49,330 nucleotides of DNA from Crocosphaera sp. (GTDB taxonomy: Bacteria; Cyanobacteriota; Cyanobacteriia; Cyanobacteriales; Microcystaceae). A program made the position numbers and the translations under genes. Shown here piece by piece: positions 32,869-41,284 of the stretch. The stretch covers positions 1 to 49,330 of the forward strand of contig JASJDN010000018.1 in NCBI GenBank assembly GCA_030065205.1, given 5' to 3'. The notes under the pieces are model-generated. The model was not told the origin of the DNA. It made no database searches and worked only from the letters and a program-made list of their open reading frames with translations. Each line of letters starts with the position of its first letter. Within the stretch, counting starts at the first letter, position 1.

Positions 32869-33507
32869 GTGATTAGTTACTTAAAAGGCACTCCCATCGA
32901 AGTGATTAAAAATACCAACAACCGTATCATATTGATTTTAGAAGTCAATGACGTTGGTTATGAATTACAAATTCCTTCAAAATTAGCACGAGATATTTCT
33001 CAAGAAAAATTAGAAACTATTCAGGTATTTACCCATTTACAAATCAAAGACGATCAACAAATTCTATATGGTTTTTCCACAACAGCCGAACGAGACTTAT
33101 TTCGCCAACTAATTAGTGTTAGTGGAATTGGCGCACAATCAGCCATTGCCTTAATTGATACATTAGGATTAGAAGAATTAGTGCAAGCCATTGTCACAGC
33201 AAACATTAGAATTTTATCTCAAACCCCAGGAATTGGTAAAAAAACTGCCGAAAGGATTGCCTTAGAATTGAAAACCAAACTATCACAATGGAGAAAACTG
33301 GTAGGGGTAACTGTCACATCTTCTTCTGCCATGCCATCTTTAGAAATTCTAGAAGATATTCAGATGACCTTGTTAGCGTTAGGCTATACTGACGAAGAGA
33401 TTAATCAAGCCGTTTCTACCTTAAGTCAAGATAATCTGATGTTAAAAAATACGAACACAGAAGAATGGATCAAAGAAGCGATCACTTGGTTAAGTCAAGG
33501 AACTTAA
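32869..33507 (+). CDS. ruvA: Holliday junction DNA helicase subunit RuvA
   Basis: A 212-residue RuvA, which binds four-way junctions as a tetramer and directs RuvB motors in recombinational repair. N-terminal OB domain MISYLKGTPIEV; helix-hairpin-helix motifs SVSGIGAQSAIAL and TPGIGKKTAERIALEL; C-terminal RuvB-binding domain from about 155 (EDIQMTLLALGYTDEEINQAV). The start is GTG. ruvB and ruvC are not here. Followed 22 bp later by a small conserved gene. Confidence 0.95.
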   Translation: MISYLKGTPIEVIKNTNNRIILILEVNDVGYELQIPSKLARDISQEKLETIQVFTHLQIKDDQQILYGFSTTAERDLFRQLISVSGIGAQSAIALIDTLGLEELVQAIVTANIRILSQTPGIGKKTAERIALELKTKLSQWRKLVGVTVTSSSAMPSLEILEDIQMTLLALGYTDEEINQAVSTLSQDNLMLKNTNTEEWIKEAITWLSQGT

Positions 33508-33529
33508 ATTATCAATATTAACTAATTTA

Positions 33530-33820
33530 ATGATGTCCTTATCAAGAATACAACAACTCGAACAATATACCATCAAAAATCCTCAAGAAGTGTTATTAAT
33601 CACCGTTAACATTGAGGAAGAAATGGATCAATTGATGATTTTCAAAGGCTTTTCCAGTTCTTTAATGCGTCCCACAGAATTTGATCCTGATGTTCCCATG
33701 CTGTCAGAAAAAGACGAAATTATTAGCATTGATCGCATGAGAAGTCCTTATAACCCCAATCATCCTAATTACATCGAAAAAGGATTAACTTGGGAACAGA
33801 TGGAACGCTTATTAGACTAA
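33530..33820 (+). CDS. Conserved cyanobacterial/plastid-type small protein
   Basis: A 96-residue protein: PQEVLLITVNIEEEMDQLMIFKGFSSSLMRPTEFDPDVP, then SIDRMRSPYNPNHPNYIEKGLTWEQMERLL. I recognise this as a family conserved across cyanobacteria and plant chloroplast proteins (recently a DUF7734-like entry), without known function. Soluble, single compact domain. It is 22 bp downstream of ruvA and likely co-transcribed. Start ATG 33530, or the next ATG at 33533. Confidence 0.75.
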   Translation: MMSLSRIQQLEQYTIKNPQEVLLITVNIEEEMDQLMIFKGFSSSLMRPTEFDPDVPMLSEKDEIISIDRMRSPYNPNHPNYIEKGLTWEQMERLLD

Positions 33821-33840
33821 CGATGAAAATAAAAATTCTC

Positions 33841-33897
33841 CCCACACTCCCCGTCTCCCCACCCCTCCCACACTCCCCACACTCCCTACACTCAACC
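33841..33897. repeat. C-rich microsatellite (CTCCCCACA-type)
   Basis: A run of irregular CCCCACACT, CCCCGTCT and CCCACCCCT units in the 175-bp gap after the 96-residue gene. It is the complement type of the G-rich run at 19405 and looks like the same family of simple repeat in opposite orientation. Confidence 0.7.
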
Positions 33898-33995
33898 TAA
33901 CTAGAATGGTAAGGCTTATCTAGATCCGACAAGTGGTAACTAAGAAAAAAAAGTCTTAAAGTAAACAAATACAACGCCCATATAACAATCCTCGC

Positions 33996-35024
33996 ATGAC
34001 TATGAATCCTGATAACCCTTTCAATGCTTCTGAGAATGTCCATCATCATCCCTCCCAAACCCCTAAACCTCAAGGGGAAGAACCCATCGATGCAGAAATC
34101 GTTGCAGAAACACCAACAAACCCTTCTACCGTTGAAGAAGAAGAAAACCCCATTAACCTCACCTATTACCCCGTTTTAGAAGAAGAAACCACCGAACCAG
34201 AAAGCGATGATCCCTTACCCTTATGGTTAAAACAAGGGTTAATTGCCTTATCTACCCCTTGGGGACTCGGATCATTATCTTTGATCTTGTTGACTAATCT
34301 AGCCCTAGTGGGAGTACAATTCTGGAAACTGCAGCAAACCCCCCAAGACTCTCCTTCTAAGACCCTAAATCAAGAAACCCCTTCTACTAGCTTATCGATT
34401 CCCAAAAGCCTTAATATTGCTCGAAAATCCCCGAATAAAGTCATGTTAGACGGACTGAGTACCGTTGCTCACCCTTCTCCCTCTCCTCAATCTTCTCAAT
34501 CCTTAGCAAAACCCTCCGTTAAACCTTCGTCCCCCACCCAACAAGTGGTTAACGTCAATCAACCCTTAAGCTTAACCAACGCCATTTTACCCCCTTCTCT
34601 ACAACCCCAAACCCCAGCCAACCAGGCCCTATCGACAACCCCATTAAAAGTGCCACAACCGCCAAAAACTGGCCCTGTTCGTTCTTCCATTCCCGTTGCT
34701 GAGATTCCTCGTCCCCTTCCTGCTTCAGTTCAACCCTCGAGGGTTCCTTCAATGACCATTCAACCCCCACCTCCTCCCATGAATCGTCCAGCCATGTCCG
34801 AAGACGAAGAAGTTCGTCAAGCCATTAAACAACAGCTAAAAATGGAAGAAAATAATCGAAATAATATTCCCTTGGGGTTTAATCATAAAACCCGTTTAGA
34901 AATGCAAAATGGACTCAATGAAGTTCCCCCGCAGTTATTACCCCAACAAGTGCAACATCTCGAACAACTGCAACAACGAGAAGTATTAGATTCGGACAAC
35001 TCCCAAGGCATTAATATTAAGTAA
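33996..35024 (+). CDS. Proline-rich single-pass membrane protein, unknown
   Basis: A 342-residue protein. The acidic N-terminal region (1-75) is followed by one membrane segment (about 93-109, LGSLSLILLTNLALVGV), then a long Pro/Ser/Thr/Gln-rich low-complexity region (about 115-265), and a polar Gln-rich helix at the C-terminus. The architecture suggests an anchored linker protein of the cell envelope. No motif supports a function. It lies 116 bp upstream of pspA. Confidence 0.7.
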   Translation: MTMNPDNPFNASENVHHHPSQTPKPQGEEPIDAEIVAETPTNPSTVEEEENPINLTYYPVLEEETTEPESDDPLPLWLKQGLIALSTPWGLGSLSLILLTNLALVGVQFWKLQQTPQDSPSKTLNQETPSTSLSIPKSLNIARKSPNKVMLDGLSTVAHPSPSPQSSQSLAKPSVKPSSPTQQVVNVNQPLSLTNAILPPSLQPQTPANQALSTTPLKVPQPPKTGPVRSSIPVAEIPRPLPASVQPSRVPSMTIQPPPPPMNRPAMSEDEEVRQAIKQQLKMEENNRNNIPLGFNHKTRLEMQNGLNEVPPQLLPQQVQHLEQLQQREVLDSDNSQGINIK

Positions 35025-35140
35025 TTTATCATTCTTGTTGTGAATCGCGATGATGAAAAACTTGTCAGTGATTACTTCACTAAAAACCTTGATACACTGT
35101 TATTAGAGGCTACCATTAAGAGAAGATTAGGAGAACAAAA

Positions 35141-35836
35141 ATGGGATGGTTAGAAAGAGTGAGTCGAGTGGTTCGGGGTCATCTGAATGGCTTAGTTAAT
35201 GAAGCAGAAGATCCTGAACAATTATTAAACGAGGCCATCAACCAGATGGAACAGGAATTGATTGCCATGCGTCGGGCTTTAGCAGAAGCGATCGCCACTC
35301 ACAAAAGCGCAGAACGTCAATTATCTCGTTACGAAAAAGCAGCCGAAACTTGGTACGAAAGGGCAGAGATGGCTATGGCCAAAGGTAGTGAAACCTTAGC
35401 TAGAGAAGCTTTATTAAAACGTCAATCTTATCAACAACAAGCTGATAGTATTCAAAGCCAACTCATTGAACAAAACGAAATTATTCAAAGGTTGAAAGAT
35501 GAATTACGAAAAGTTGAACATAAAGAACGGGAAGCGAAGGCGAAAAAAAGTCTTTATTTAGCCCGACTTCGTTCAGCGATGGCCTCTCAAAAACTTCATG
35601 AAGTGTTAGGAAACTTCGATCCTTATAGTTCGGAAAATCTTTTTGACAGAATTGATCAACAAATTTTAGAATTAGAAAGCCAATCAGCTATGATGGGGAA
35701 AATTCCCGATCCCCTAGAAAGTAAATTTCTTGAGTTAGAAAATAGTAAAAAAGTAGAAAAAGAAATGGCTAAGTTGAAGGCTAAAAATTCTCAAGCCGAA
35801 ATTGACGAACTCAGGTCTAAACTTGATCAATTATAA
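35141..35836 (+). CDS. pspA: PspA/IM30 family ESCRT-III-like membrane-stress protein
   Basis: A 231-residue almost entirely helical protein: MGWLERVSRVVRGHLNGLVNEAEDPEQLLNEAINQMEQEL is the family N-terminus, with an amphipathic helix 0 that inserts into membranes; long coiled-coil helices follow. It lacks the C-terminal extension typical of Vipp1/IM30, so it is more likely the PspA paralogue. These proteins polymerise on stressed membranes to limit proton leak. AGGAG Shine-Dalgarno before ATG. Two bases separate its stop from the acyltransferase start. Confidence 0.9.
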   Translation: MGWLERVSRVVRGHLNGLVNEAEDPEQLLNEAINQMEQELIAMRRALAEAIATHKSAERQLSRYEKAAETWYERAEMAMAKGSETLAREALLKRQSYQQQADSIQSQLIEQNEIIQRLKDELRKVEHKEREAKAKKSLYLARLRSAMASQKLHEVLGNFDPYSSENLFDRIDQQILELESQSAMMGKIPDPLESKFLELENSKKVEKEMAKLKAKNSQAEIDELRSKLDQL

Positions 35837-35838
35837 TA

Positions 35839-37191
35839 ATGAATCAAACCTCCATTCATGCCCAACCCCCTCTAAACTTTATTACCCCTAATTTTAATCC
35901 CTGGATTTATCGAGGTGTCAAAACTTGCTTACCTTTATGGTTACAATGGCAAACCACTATTAAAGAAATAGAAGGGGAAAATGTTGAAAAATTAGCTCAT
36001 CTTTATCAACAATTTCAAGAAAGAAACATTCGTTTTTTAATGGCTTTTCGTCATCCCAGTGTTAATGATCCCTATTGTATGGGATATTTAGTCTGGAAAC
36101 TGTTACCAAAAGTAGCAAAAGAAAAGAAAATTAGTTTAAAAAATCCTCTTCATTCTCACTTTATTTACGATCGCGGCATTCCCTTATGGGCGGGTTCTGC
36201 CGTGGGTTGGTTATACTCTCAATTAGGGGGGACATCCATACAAAGGAGTAAGTTAGATATTCCTGGGTTACGTTCAGCCAGAGAGTTATTTGTTAACAGT
36301 CAATTTCCCATTGCAGCAGCCCCAGAAGGGGCAACTAACGGGCATAATGAACTTATTAGTCCCCTAGAACCCGGCATCTCTCAATTTGGGTTTTGGTGTG
36401 CCGAAGATTTACAGAAAGCCAAGCGCAACGAACGGGTTTTTATTGTTCCTATTGGCATTCAATATTTCTATCTTTCCCCCCCTTGGCAAGCCATTGAACA
36501 ACTCTTAACTCAATTAGAAAAAGATGCGGGTATTTCTTCTAATAATCATTCTTTAGATCCGAACCAATTGTATACACGATTATATCAATTAGGGGAGCAT
36601 TTTTTAGGAGTAATGGAAAACTTTTATCGACAATTCTATCATCAAACCTTACCACAGAAATCGGAGCAAACTTTCCCAGAAAGATTAGAAAAATTACTCA
36701 ATATTGGCTTAGAAGTCGCAGAAACTTACTTTAATCTGCAACCGAAAGGTAACATGATTGATCGCTGTCGTCGCTTGGAACAAGCGGGATGGGACTATAT
36801 TTATCGAGATGATTTTAAAGAGATGAATAAACTATCATCTATAGAAAAAGGTTTAGGCGATCGCGTTGCTGAAGAAGCCAGTTTAAGAATGTGGCATATG
36901 CGTTTAGTGGAGTCTTTTGTAGCAGTTACAGGGTATTATGTCAAAGATAAACCCACCGCCGAACGCTTTGCCGATACAGTGTTATTATTGTGGGATTTTG
37001 TGGCCAAAATTAAAGGAGAAAACTCCTTCTTTCGTCCCCAACTGGGTCAACAAAAAGCCTTGATAACCGTCGGTGATCCCATCTCCATTTGCGATCGCTT
37101 TGATAGCTACAAAAAGAACCGTCGTCAAGCAGTTAACACTTTAACCCAAGACTTACAAGATAGTTTAGATCAGTTAATTATTCATTCTTAA
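35839..37191 (+). CDS. PlsC-like phospholipid/glycerol acyltransferase
   Basis: A 450-residue protein with an acyltransferase core: HPSVND (H-x4-D catalytic motif, in FRHPSVNDPY), an Arg-containing second block (YDRGIPLW) and AAPEGATNG as the PEG-containing third motif. The C-terminal half is helical and unlike short PlsC enzymes, as in large cyanobacterial members. It would acylate a lysophospholipid or related acceptor. Its start follows pspA by 2 bp, pointing to a membrane-maintenance operon. Confidence 0.75.
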   Translation: MNQTSIHAQPPLNFITPNFNPWIYRGVKTCLPLWLQWQTTIKEIEGENVEKLAHLYQQFQERNIRFLMAFRHPSVNDPYCMGYLVWKLLPKVAKEKKISLKNPLHSHFIYDRGIPLWAGSAVGWLYSQLGGTSIQRSKLDIPGLRSARELFVNSQFPIAAAPEGATNGHNELISPLEPGISQFGFWCAEDLQKAKRNERVFIVPIGIQYFYLSPPWQAIEQLLTQLEKDAGISSNNHSLDPNQLYTRLYQLGEHFLGVMENFYRQFYHQTLPQKSEQTFPERLEKLLNIGLEVAETYFNLQPKGNMIDRCRRLEQAGWDYIYRDDFKEMNKLSSIEKGLGDRVAEEASLRMWHMRLVESFVAVTGYYVKDKPTAERFADTVLLLWDFVAKIKGENSFFRPQLGQQKALITVGDPISICDRFDSYKKNRRQAVNTLTQDLQDSLDQLIIHS

Positions 37192-37198
37192 TATCTCC

Positions 37199-37226
37199 GT
37201 AGAGACGTTTCATGAAACGCCTCTAC
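37199..37226. terminator. Hairpin between convergent acyltransferase and ctaB genes
   Basis: GTAGAGACGTTTCA (37199-37212) pairs with TGAAACGCCTCTAC (37213-37226) with one G-T wobble. It sits in the 50-bp gap between two converging genes and can serve both as terminator. The GTAGAGACGTT core is a common interspersed palindrome in cyanobacteria. Confidence 0.7.
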
Positions 37227-37241
37227 TATTGTGTCACTCCA

Positions 37242-38186
37242 CTAACCAACAAAATTGATCATTGCAGCGAACACCTGATGAGTAAACGGTAAACTATCCA
37301 CCACCATGGCCGTACATAACAGCATCAAATAGAGGATAGAAAACTTAAACAGCGATTTTGCCATATCCTTATCAAAGGGGTTTTGTTTCAGTAACCAGGT
37401 TTTCTTGATAAACATCGCCCCTAACAGTACCGCAATAACCCCATATAACCAACCAGAAGCCCCCACAGGATACACCAGTAACAGGGTACAAGGAATCACC
37501 AATAGGGTGTACCACCAAATTTGACGAACGGTGGACTCTTCCCCTTCAATCACCGGCATCATGGGAACATTCACCTGGGCATAATCATCCTTAATCATCA
37601 AAGCCAACGCCCAGAAATGGGGGGGAGTCCAGAGGAAAATAATGGCAAACAAGATCCAAGGGGCCCAACTAAGATCCCCAGTTACCGCAGCCCAACCCAC
37701 CAATGGCGGAATGGAACCAGCAGCCCCACCAATAACGATATTTTGAGGGGTATTGCGCTTGAGAAAGTGGGTATATACCAGCATATAAAAAGCAATGCCG
37801 GACATAGCCAATAAGCCACTGAGAAGGTTGATATAGACGAGGAACAGGCTAAAAGACATCACCGCCAATACCAGGGCAAAAATGAGGGCGTGACTCGATT
37901 GTACTCGGCCTGAAGGGATGGGACGGGCCCGAGTCCGCAACATTTCATAGTCAATGTCTCGGTCATAGATACAGTTCATTACTTGCGCTGACGCTGCGGC
38001 AAGGGTTCCCCCGATTAAAGTAATAAACAGTTTAAAGGAGTCTACTTCTCCTTTAGAAGCAAGCCACATAGAAGCGGCTGTGGTAATTAATAATAGAGGA
38101 ATAATCCTCGGTTTGGTTAGCTGATAATAACTTCTAACCACTTGTAAAACGTTCTCGTTACGACGGACAACATCAGTCCCAATCAT
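37242..38186 (-). CDS. ctaB: Protoheme IX farnesyltransferase (heme O synthase)
   Basis: A 314-residue UbiA-superfamily membrane prenyltransferase that adds farnesyl to heme B, making heme O for terminal oxidases. First Asp-rich motif: NCIYDRDIDYEMLRTRARPIPSGRV; second loop: KDDYAQVNVPMMPVIEG. About nine membrane segments. The open frame extends to 38483 through ctaA, but ATG 38186 gives the usual N-terminus (YYQLTKPRIIPLLL). It is 68 bp downstream of ctaA, same strand. Confidence 0.94.
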   Translation of the reverse strand: MIGTDVVRRNENVLQVVRSYYQLTKPRIIPLLLITTAASMWLASKGEVDSFKLFITLIGGTLAAASAQVMNCIYDRDIDYEMLRTRARPIPSGRVQSSHALIFALVLAVMSFSLFLVYINLLSGLLAMSGIAFYMLVYTHFLKRNTPQNIVIGGAAGSIPPLVGWAAVTGDLSWAPWILFAIIFLWTPPHFWALALMIKDDYAQVNVPMMPVIEGEESTVRQIWWYTLLVIPCTLLLVYPVGASGWLYGVIAVLLGAMFIKKTWLLKQNPFDKDMAKSLFKFSILYLMLLCTAMVVDSLPFTHQVFAAMINFVG

Positions 38187-38254
38187 TAATTCACACCAAA
38201 TTCTATTAATTGATACGTTATTGTGCTTAGCACAAGGAAAGAGGGAATAAAGAA

Positions 38255-39181
38255 TTAGCTTTTGCTTTGTGCGTAGCCGTTTCCATCTCGCATCCCCAAG
38301 GTTGTCAAGGCCACTAAAGTTGCAAATAAAGCAGCCCCGACGGTATGGTGGGTCACCGTTAAAGGTTCTACCTGTAAACGTAGGTAAAAGGTAGCTACCC
38401 CCAACAGGACTTGCACCACAACGATACCACCGGCTACCCAAGCGAGTTTTCTCAAGGTGGGATGGAGTGCCGGGGTACGCCATGCCATAAATACAACGGT
38501 TAAAGTGGCTAAAGTTGCAGGAACCACACCGATAATATGACTATTCATAACAGCGCACAGTTGAGAACCACCAAAGCATTGATGCAACGCCCAACGGGAA
38601 CCCACTAACGCCCCTAATAAGCATTGGATATAGACTAAAATAGCTGCGGTTAAGCTGGCCCAGCGCAGTTTACCGGCGGTAGTGGTGCCTTGATAGGGGG
38701 TTAAACAGAGGGCAATGATCACTAAGCTGGCGAAAAAGAGGAGGGCGGTTCCTAAATGGGCGGTAACAATATCAAACCGCAACATTTGGGTGACGGTTAA
38801 CCCCCCTAAGATTCCTTGGAAAACAATCAGTCCTAATGCCCCTAAACAAGCCCAGGGCAACCATTTTGGCAGTTCTTTGCGAAACCACCAAGACAGTCCG
38901 ACTAAGGCTAGGGTACTTAAACCAATGAGGGACGCATCTAAGCGATGGAACCATTCTAAGAAGACTTGTAGGTTCATTTGTTGGGTGGGAACTAACTGAC
39001 CATAACACAGGGGCCAGTCAGGACAAGCTAATCCTGCGTTCATCACCCTGGTGGCACTACCAACCGCCATTAAGAGGAGAGTGGCGATCGCTATTTTCCA
39101 CACCAATAGCCGCATCCATTTTTGGACGTTCCGGCGATCGCTGGTGGTGGTTATTTGTCCTGTAAGAACAGATTCTGTCAT
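38255..39181 (-). CDS. ctaA: Heme A synthase (COX15/CtaA family)
   Basis: A 308-residue eight-TM protein converting heme O to heme A. Conserved features: GLACPDWPLC (extracellular loop Cys pair), EWFHRLDASLIG and HLGTALLF with heme-ligand His, HQCFGGSQLC (second Cys pair) and VTHHTVGAALF near the end. Length is normal for Type B CtaA-like proteins. It forms an operon with ctaB. In several cyanobacteria the coxBAC genes lie divergently upstream; here only accessory genes follow. Confidence 0.94.
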   Translation of the reverse strand: MTESVLTGQITTTSDRRNVQKWMRLLVWKIAIATLLLMAVGSATRVMNAGLACPDWPLCYGQLVPTQQMNLQVFLEWFHRLDASLIGLSTLALVGLSWWFRKELPKWLPWACLGALGLIVFQGILGGLTVTQMLRFDIVTAHLGTALLFFASLVIIALCLTPYQGTTTAGKLRWASLTAAILVYIQCLLGALVGSRWALHQCFGGSQLCAVMNSHIIGVVPATLATLTVVFMAWRTPALHPTLRKLAWVAGGIVVVQVLLGVATFYLRLQVEPLTVTHHTVGAALFATLVALTTLGMRDGNGYAQSKS

Positions 39182-39410
39182 AGCATCCTATTAATTTATC
39201 TCACACATTTTCTTGTTAACAAAGTGTTGACTTTGCTACAAAATTTTGTCTCTTTAAAACTAGAGCTAGTCAGATTCTACTGAAGGGTTTCTGATTTGTG
39301 CCTTAATTTTTAGGAACTTTTCCTAATCTTTTGATTCCGTTAACAATTGCGGTTACTTAAGTTAACAATTGAAGACTTAAATTTAATGATGTTTTAACTT
39401 CTTGGGAGGG

Positions 39411-39752
39411 TTAAGCGATGGCAAAGTCTGTATATTTACGGGTTTCGGGATCGTAAAAGGCTAAAACAATATCTTCTTTGGGGACACCTTCTCTTAATAA
39501 TTCATTAGCGATCCCTTCTTCTGTCCAATCTTCTTCTATATAAATTTTATTATTTTTAATACGGATATGTACATGAATATTTCTAATTTTTTTCTTTCCT
39601 TCCCATCCCATAAATAGCCACATATATTGATCGTGTTCTTCATCAAAAATAAGACAGCTTTCTCTGGTTGCATTGGATGAACCTGAAACCCATTCATGAT
39701 ATTCTGTTAGGACTTTCTTAATAGATTTGCGATACTTTTCTAACTTATCCAT
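39411..39752 (-). CDS. xisI: XisI family protein
   Basis: A 113-residue member of the XisI family (fdxN-element excision controlling factor in heterocyst formers). Signature: MDKLEKYRKSIKKVLTEYHEW, then FDEEHDQYMWLFMGWEGKKKIRNIHVHIRIKNNKIYIEEDWTEEGIANELLREGVPKEDIVLAF. Such genes are multicopy in unicellular cyanobacteria with no fdxN element, so the role here is probably different, perhaps TA-like. Its start overlaps xisH by 13 bases. Confidence 0.93.
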   Translation of the reverse strand: MDKLEKYRKSIKKVLTEYHEWVSGSSNATRESCLIFDEEHDQYMWLFMGWEGKKKIRNIHVHIRIKNNKIYIEEDWTEEGIANELLREGVPKEDIVLAFYDPETRKYTDFAIA

Positions 39753-40156
39753 TCTAAAATTTCCTCTTGTTCCATATCAACAACAATTAAAAGTAATTGG
39801 TTTATTTTGCTAATTTCCTTGATAGAATCTCTTTGAAAAAAGTTTACATAGATACCATCTTTAATGGCTAAATAAATTGTATATTCTGGTTCAGTTAGCT
39901 TAATTAAGTCTCGATATAAAATATATTGACCTAAAGCAACCTCAAAATCTCTCATTGGTGAGGGACTTAAAAAGCTTTTGATTTCAACAACTATTTTATG
40001 TCCACTGCGTTCAGCAGCAATGGCTTTTTCTGCTGCCAAATCAGCAAATAATTCAGCGTCTTTGTATTTTATTCTATAAGGATCTGCTGTAATCATCCAA
40101 CCCTCTTTAATTAAAGCATTTTTAACAGCATCGTGATATGTATCTTTTGCTGGCAT
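39740..40156 (-). CDS. xisH: XisH family protein (intact copy)
   Basis: A 138-residue XisH protein: MPAKDTYHDAVKNALIKEGWMITADPYRI, then EKAIAAERSGHKIVVEIKSFL (Glu-x-Lys of a PD-(D/E)XK-like nuclease fold), and YLAIKDGIYVNFFQRDSI. XisH and XisI are always paired; a nuclease-fold origin is proposed for XisH. It overlaps xisI by 13 bases. A truncated second copy is at 43144-43455 and shares its leader (GCATTTTCCTCCTTATACT). Confidence 0.93.
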   Translation of the reverse strand: MPAKDTYHDAVKNALIKEGWMITADPYRIKYKDAELFADLAAEKAIAAERSGHKIVVEIKSFLSPSPMRDFEVALGQYILYRDLIKLTEPEYTIYLAIKDGIYVNFFQRDSIKEISKINQLLLIVVDMEQEEILEWIS

Positions 40157-40224
40157 TTTCCTCCTTATACTTACTTTTAGGGGATATTTTTATTATAAGC
40201 GATCGCCAGAATTCAACCCATGTT

Positions 40225-40557
40225 TTAAGATAAAGTTATTATTCCTATGCTATTATCTTGTGAAAAATTACTAATAATTGCATAATTATTTATCAGTAAT
40301 GATTCTATCATTCTGGTAGAACAGTTACCGATACGAATCCAAATAACTTTAGGGGGAAATCCTTTTAATATCAAGAGTTCATTAAAATCTGAATCTTTGG
40401 TAACAATAATGTAATCTTGTTGTTTAGCTATTTCCCAGATAATGTTATCATTTTCTCGATCTAATCCCATCAAATATAAATGATTAGAGTTGGGATATAA
40501 ATCAGCTAATCGTTTGACTAAACTAGGGGAGAGATTATGATCAAAAAGGAGTTTCAT
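40225..40557 (-). CDS. DUF5615 PIN-like protein, probable toxin
   Basis: A 110-residue PIN-like protein: MKLLFDHNLSPSLVKRLADLYP (first catalytic Asp), then VTKDSDFNELLILKGFPPKVIWIRIGN (second acidic pair). DUF5615 proteins pair with DUF433 antitoxins, as here (4-base overlap with the upstream gene). VapC-like ribonuclease activity is presumed for the family. Confidence 0.88.
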   Translation of the reverse strand: MKLLFDHNLSPSLVKRLADLYPNSNHLYLMGLDRENDNIIWEIAKQQDYIIVTKDSDFNELLILKGFPPKVIWIRIGNCSTRMIESLLINNYAIISNFSQDNSIGIITLS

Positions 40558-40790
40558 GATTGAATAATTAAGGTTTGACGTTCCCTATCTGCTGCATAAC
40601 TAAGACAAGCTAAAATATCTTCTTTTGTTAAATAAGGAAAGTCTTCTAAAATCTCCTCATAAGTCATTCCTGAAGCGAGATAAGAGAGAACATCATAAAC
40701 AGTAATTCTCATCCCTCTAATGCAAGGTTTTCCGCTACGTTTTCCAGGTTCTATGGTGATAATATCTTGGTAATTCATAATGTTAGGCAT
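40554..40790 (-). CDS. DUF433 antitoxin-like protein (intact pair)
   Basis: A 78-residue DUF433 protein: IITIEPGKRSGKPCIRGMRITVYDVLSYLASGMTYEEILEDFPYLTKEDILACLSYAADRE, the standard helix-turn-helix-like family core. It is the cognate antitoxin of the following DUF5615 gene, overlapping it by 4 bases. The native start may be the second Met (MNYQDI, 40778). A near-identical copy without a toxin is at 41764. Confidence 0.88.
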   Translation of the reverse strand: MPNIMNYQDIITIEPGKRSGKPCIRGMRITVYDVLSYLASGMTYEEILEDFPYLTKEDILACLSYAADRERQTLIIQS

Positions 40791-40852
40791 AAAGTTTTAT
40801 GAGTTCGTATCTTTCAGAAAATTTTGAATCTTCAATGGTTAAAAATTCATCT

Positions 40853-41284
40853 TTAACTAATTGATAAAATTTGTTTAGAGTCAATATAATTTTCTACACT
40901 TTCATTTAAGAGTTGATAGAGGAAATGAGGGGTTTTTTCATTAGCTAGTTCTAAACTTTTTTGATAAGTTTTACAAGCTAATTCATCATTTATTATTCGA
41001 TAATGAATTATTTTTGTCCATTCTGGTGCAGTAATCATTAATTGTGGAATAACTGCAATAAAAGCTTCAATTTGTTTCTGTAATTCAAAAGACTCTAAAA
41101 AATGCACTAACCCAAACATAAGGTCAGCTTGTTCACAGTTATCATCTAAAATAAGATGTAAGTCTTTTAAATACTCATCATGAGGGTCTTCTGCAATCTT
41201 TTCTAAAGTTTCTTCAAAAATAATTACCTCTTCAGGAGTTTTCATCAAGCGATTTTCTTTTAAAGTATTTAGTAAATTAATCAT
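40853..41284 (-). CDS. Imm30-like immunity protein
   Basis: A 143-residue helical protein that fits the Imm30 immunity family: DLHLILDDNCEQADLMFGLVHFLESFELQKQIEAFIAVIPQLMITAPEWTKIIHYRIINDE. Immunity proteins of this class protect the producer from a cognate polymorphic toxin. The ATG overlaps the stop of the upstream toxin-tip gene by one base (TAATG), so they form a coupled toxin/immunity pair. The cognate relation is inferred from position. Confidence 0.75.
   Translation of the reverse strand: MINLLNTLKENRLMKTPEEVIIFEETLEKIAEDPHDEYLKDLHLILDDNCEQADLMFGLVHFLESFELQKQIEAFIAVIPQLMITAPEWTKIIHYRIINDELACKTYQKSLELANEKTPHFLYQLLNESVENYIDSKQILSIS

Noticed and set aside
35141..35836. Calling this gene vipp1
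   Set aside because: The C-terminal extension typical of Vipp1/IM30 is missing, so PspA is the better name, though the paralogues are close.
38187..38483. N-terminal extension of ctaB to 38483
   Set aside because: The added 99 residues lie antisense-frame within ctaA and the intergenic leader; the known heme O synthase N-terminus begins at 38186.
39411..40156. xisH/xisI as proof of an fdxN-type excision element
   Set aside because: No recombinase xisF, no nif gene and no element ends are visible; xisH/xisI pairs are common in cyanobacteria that lack such elements.
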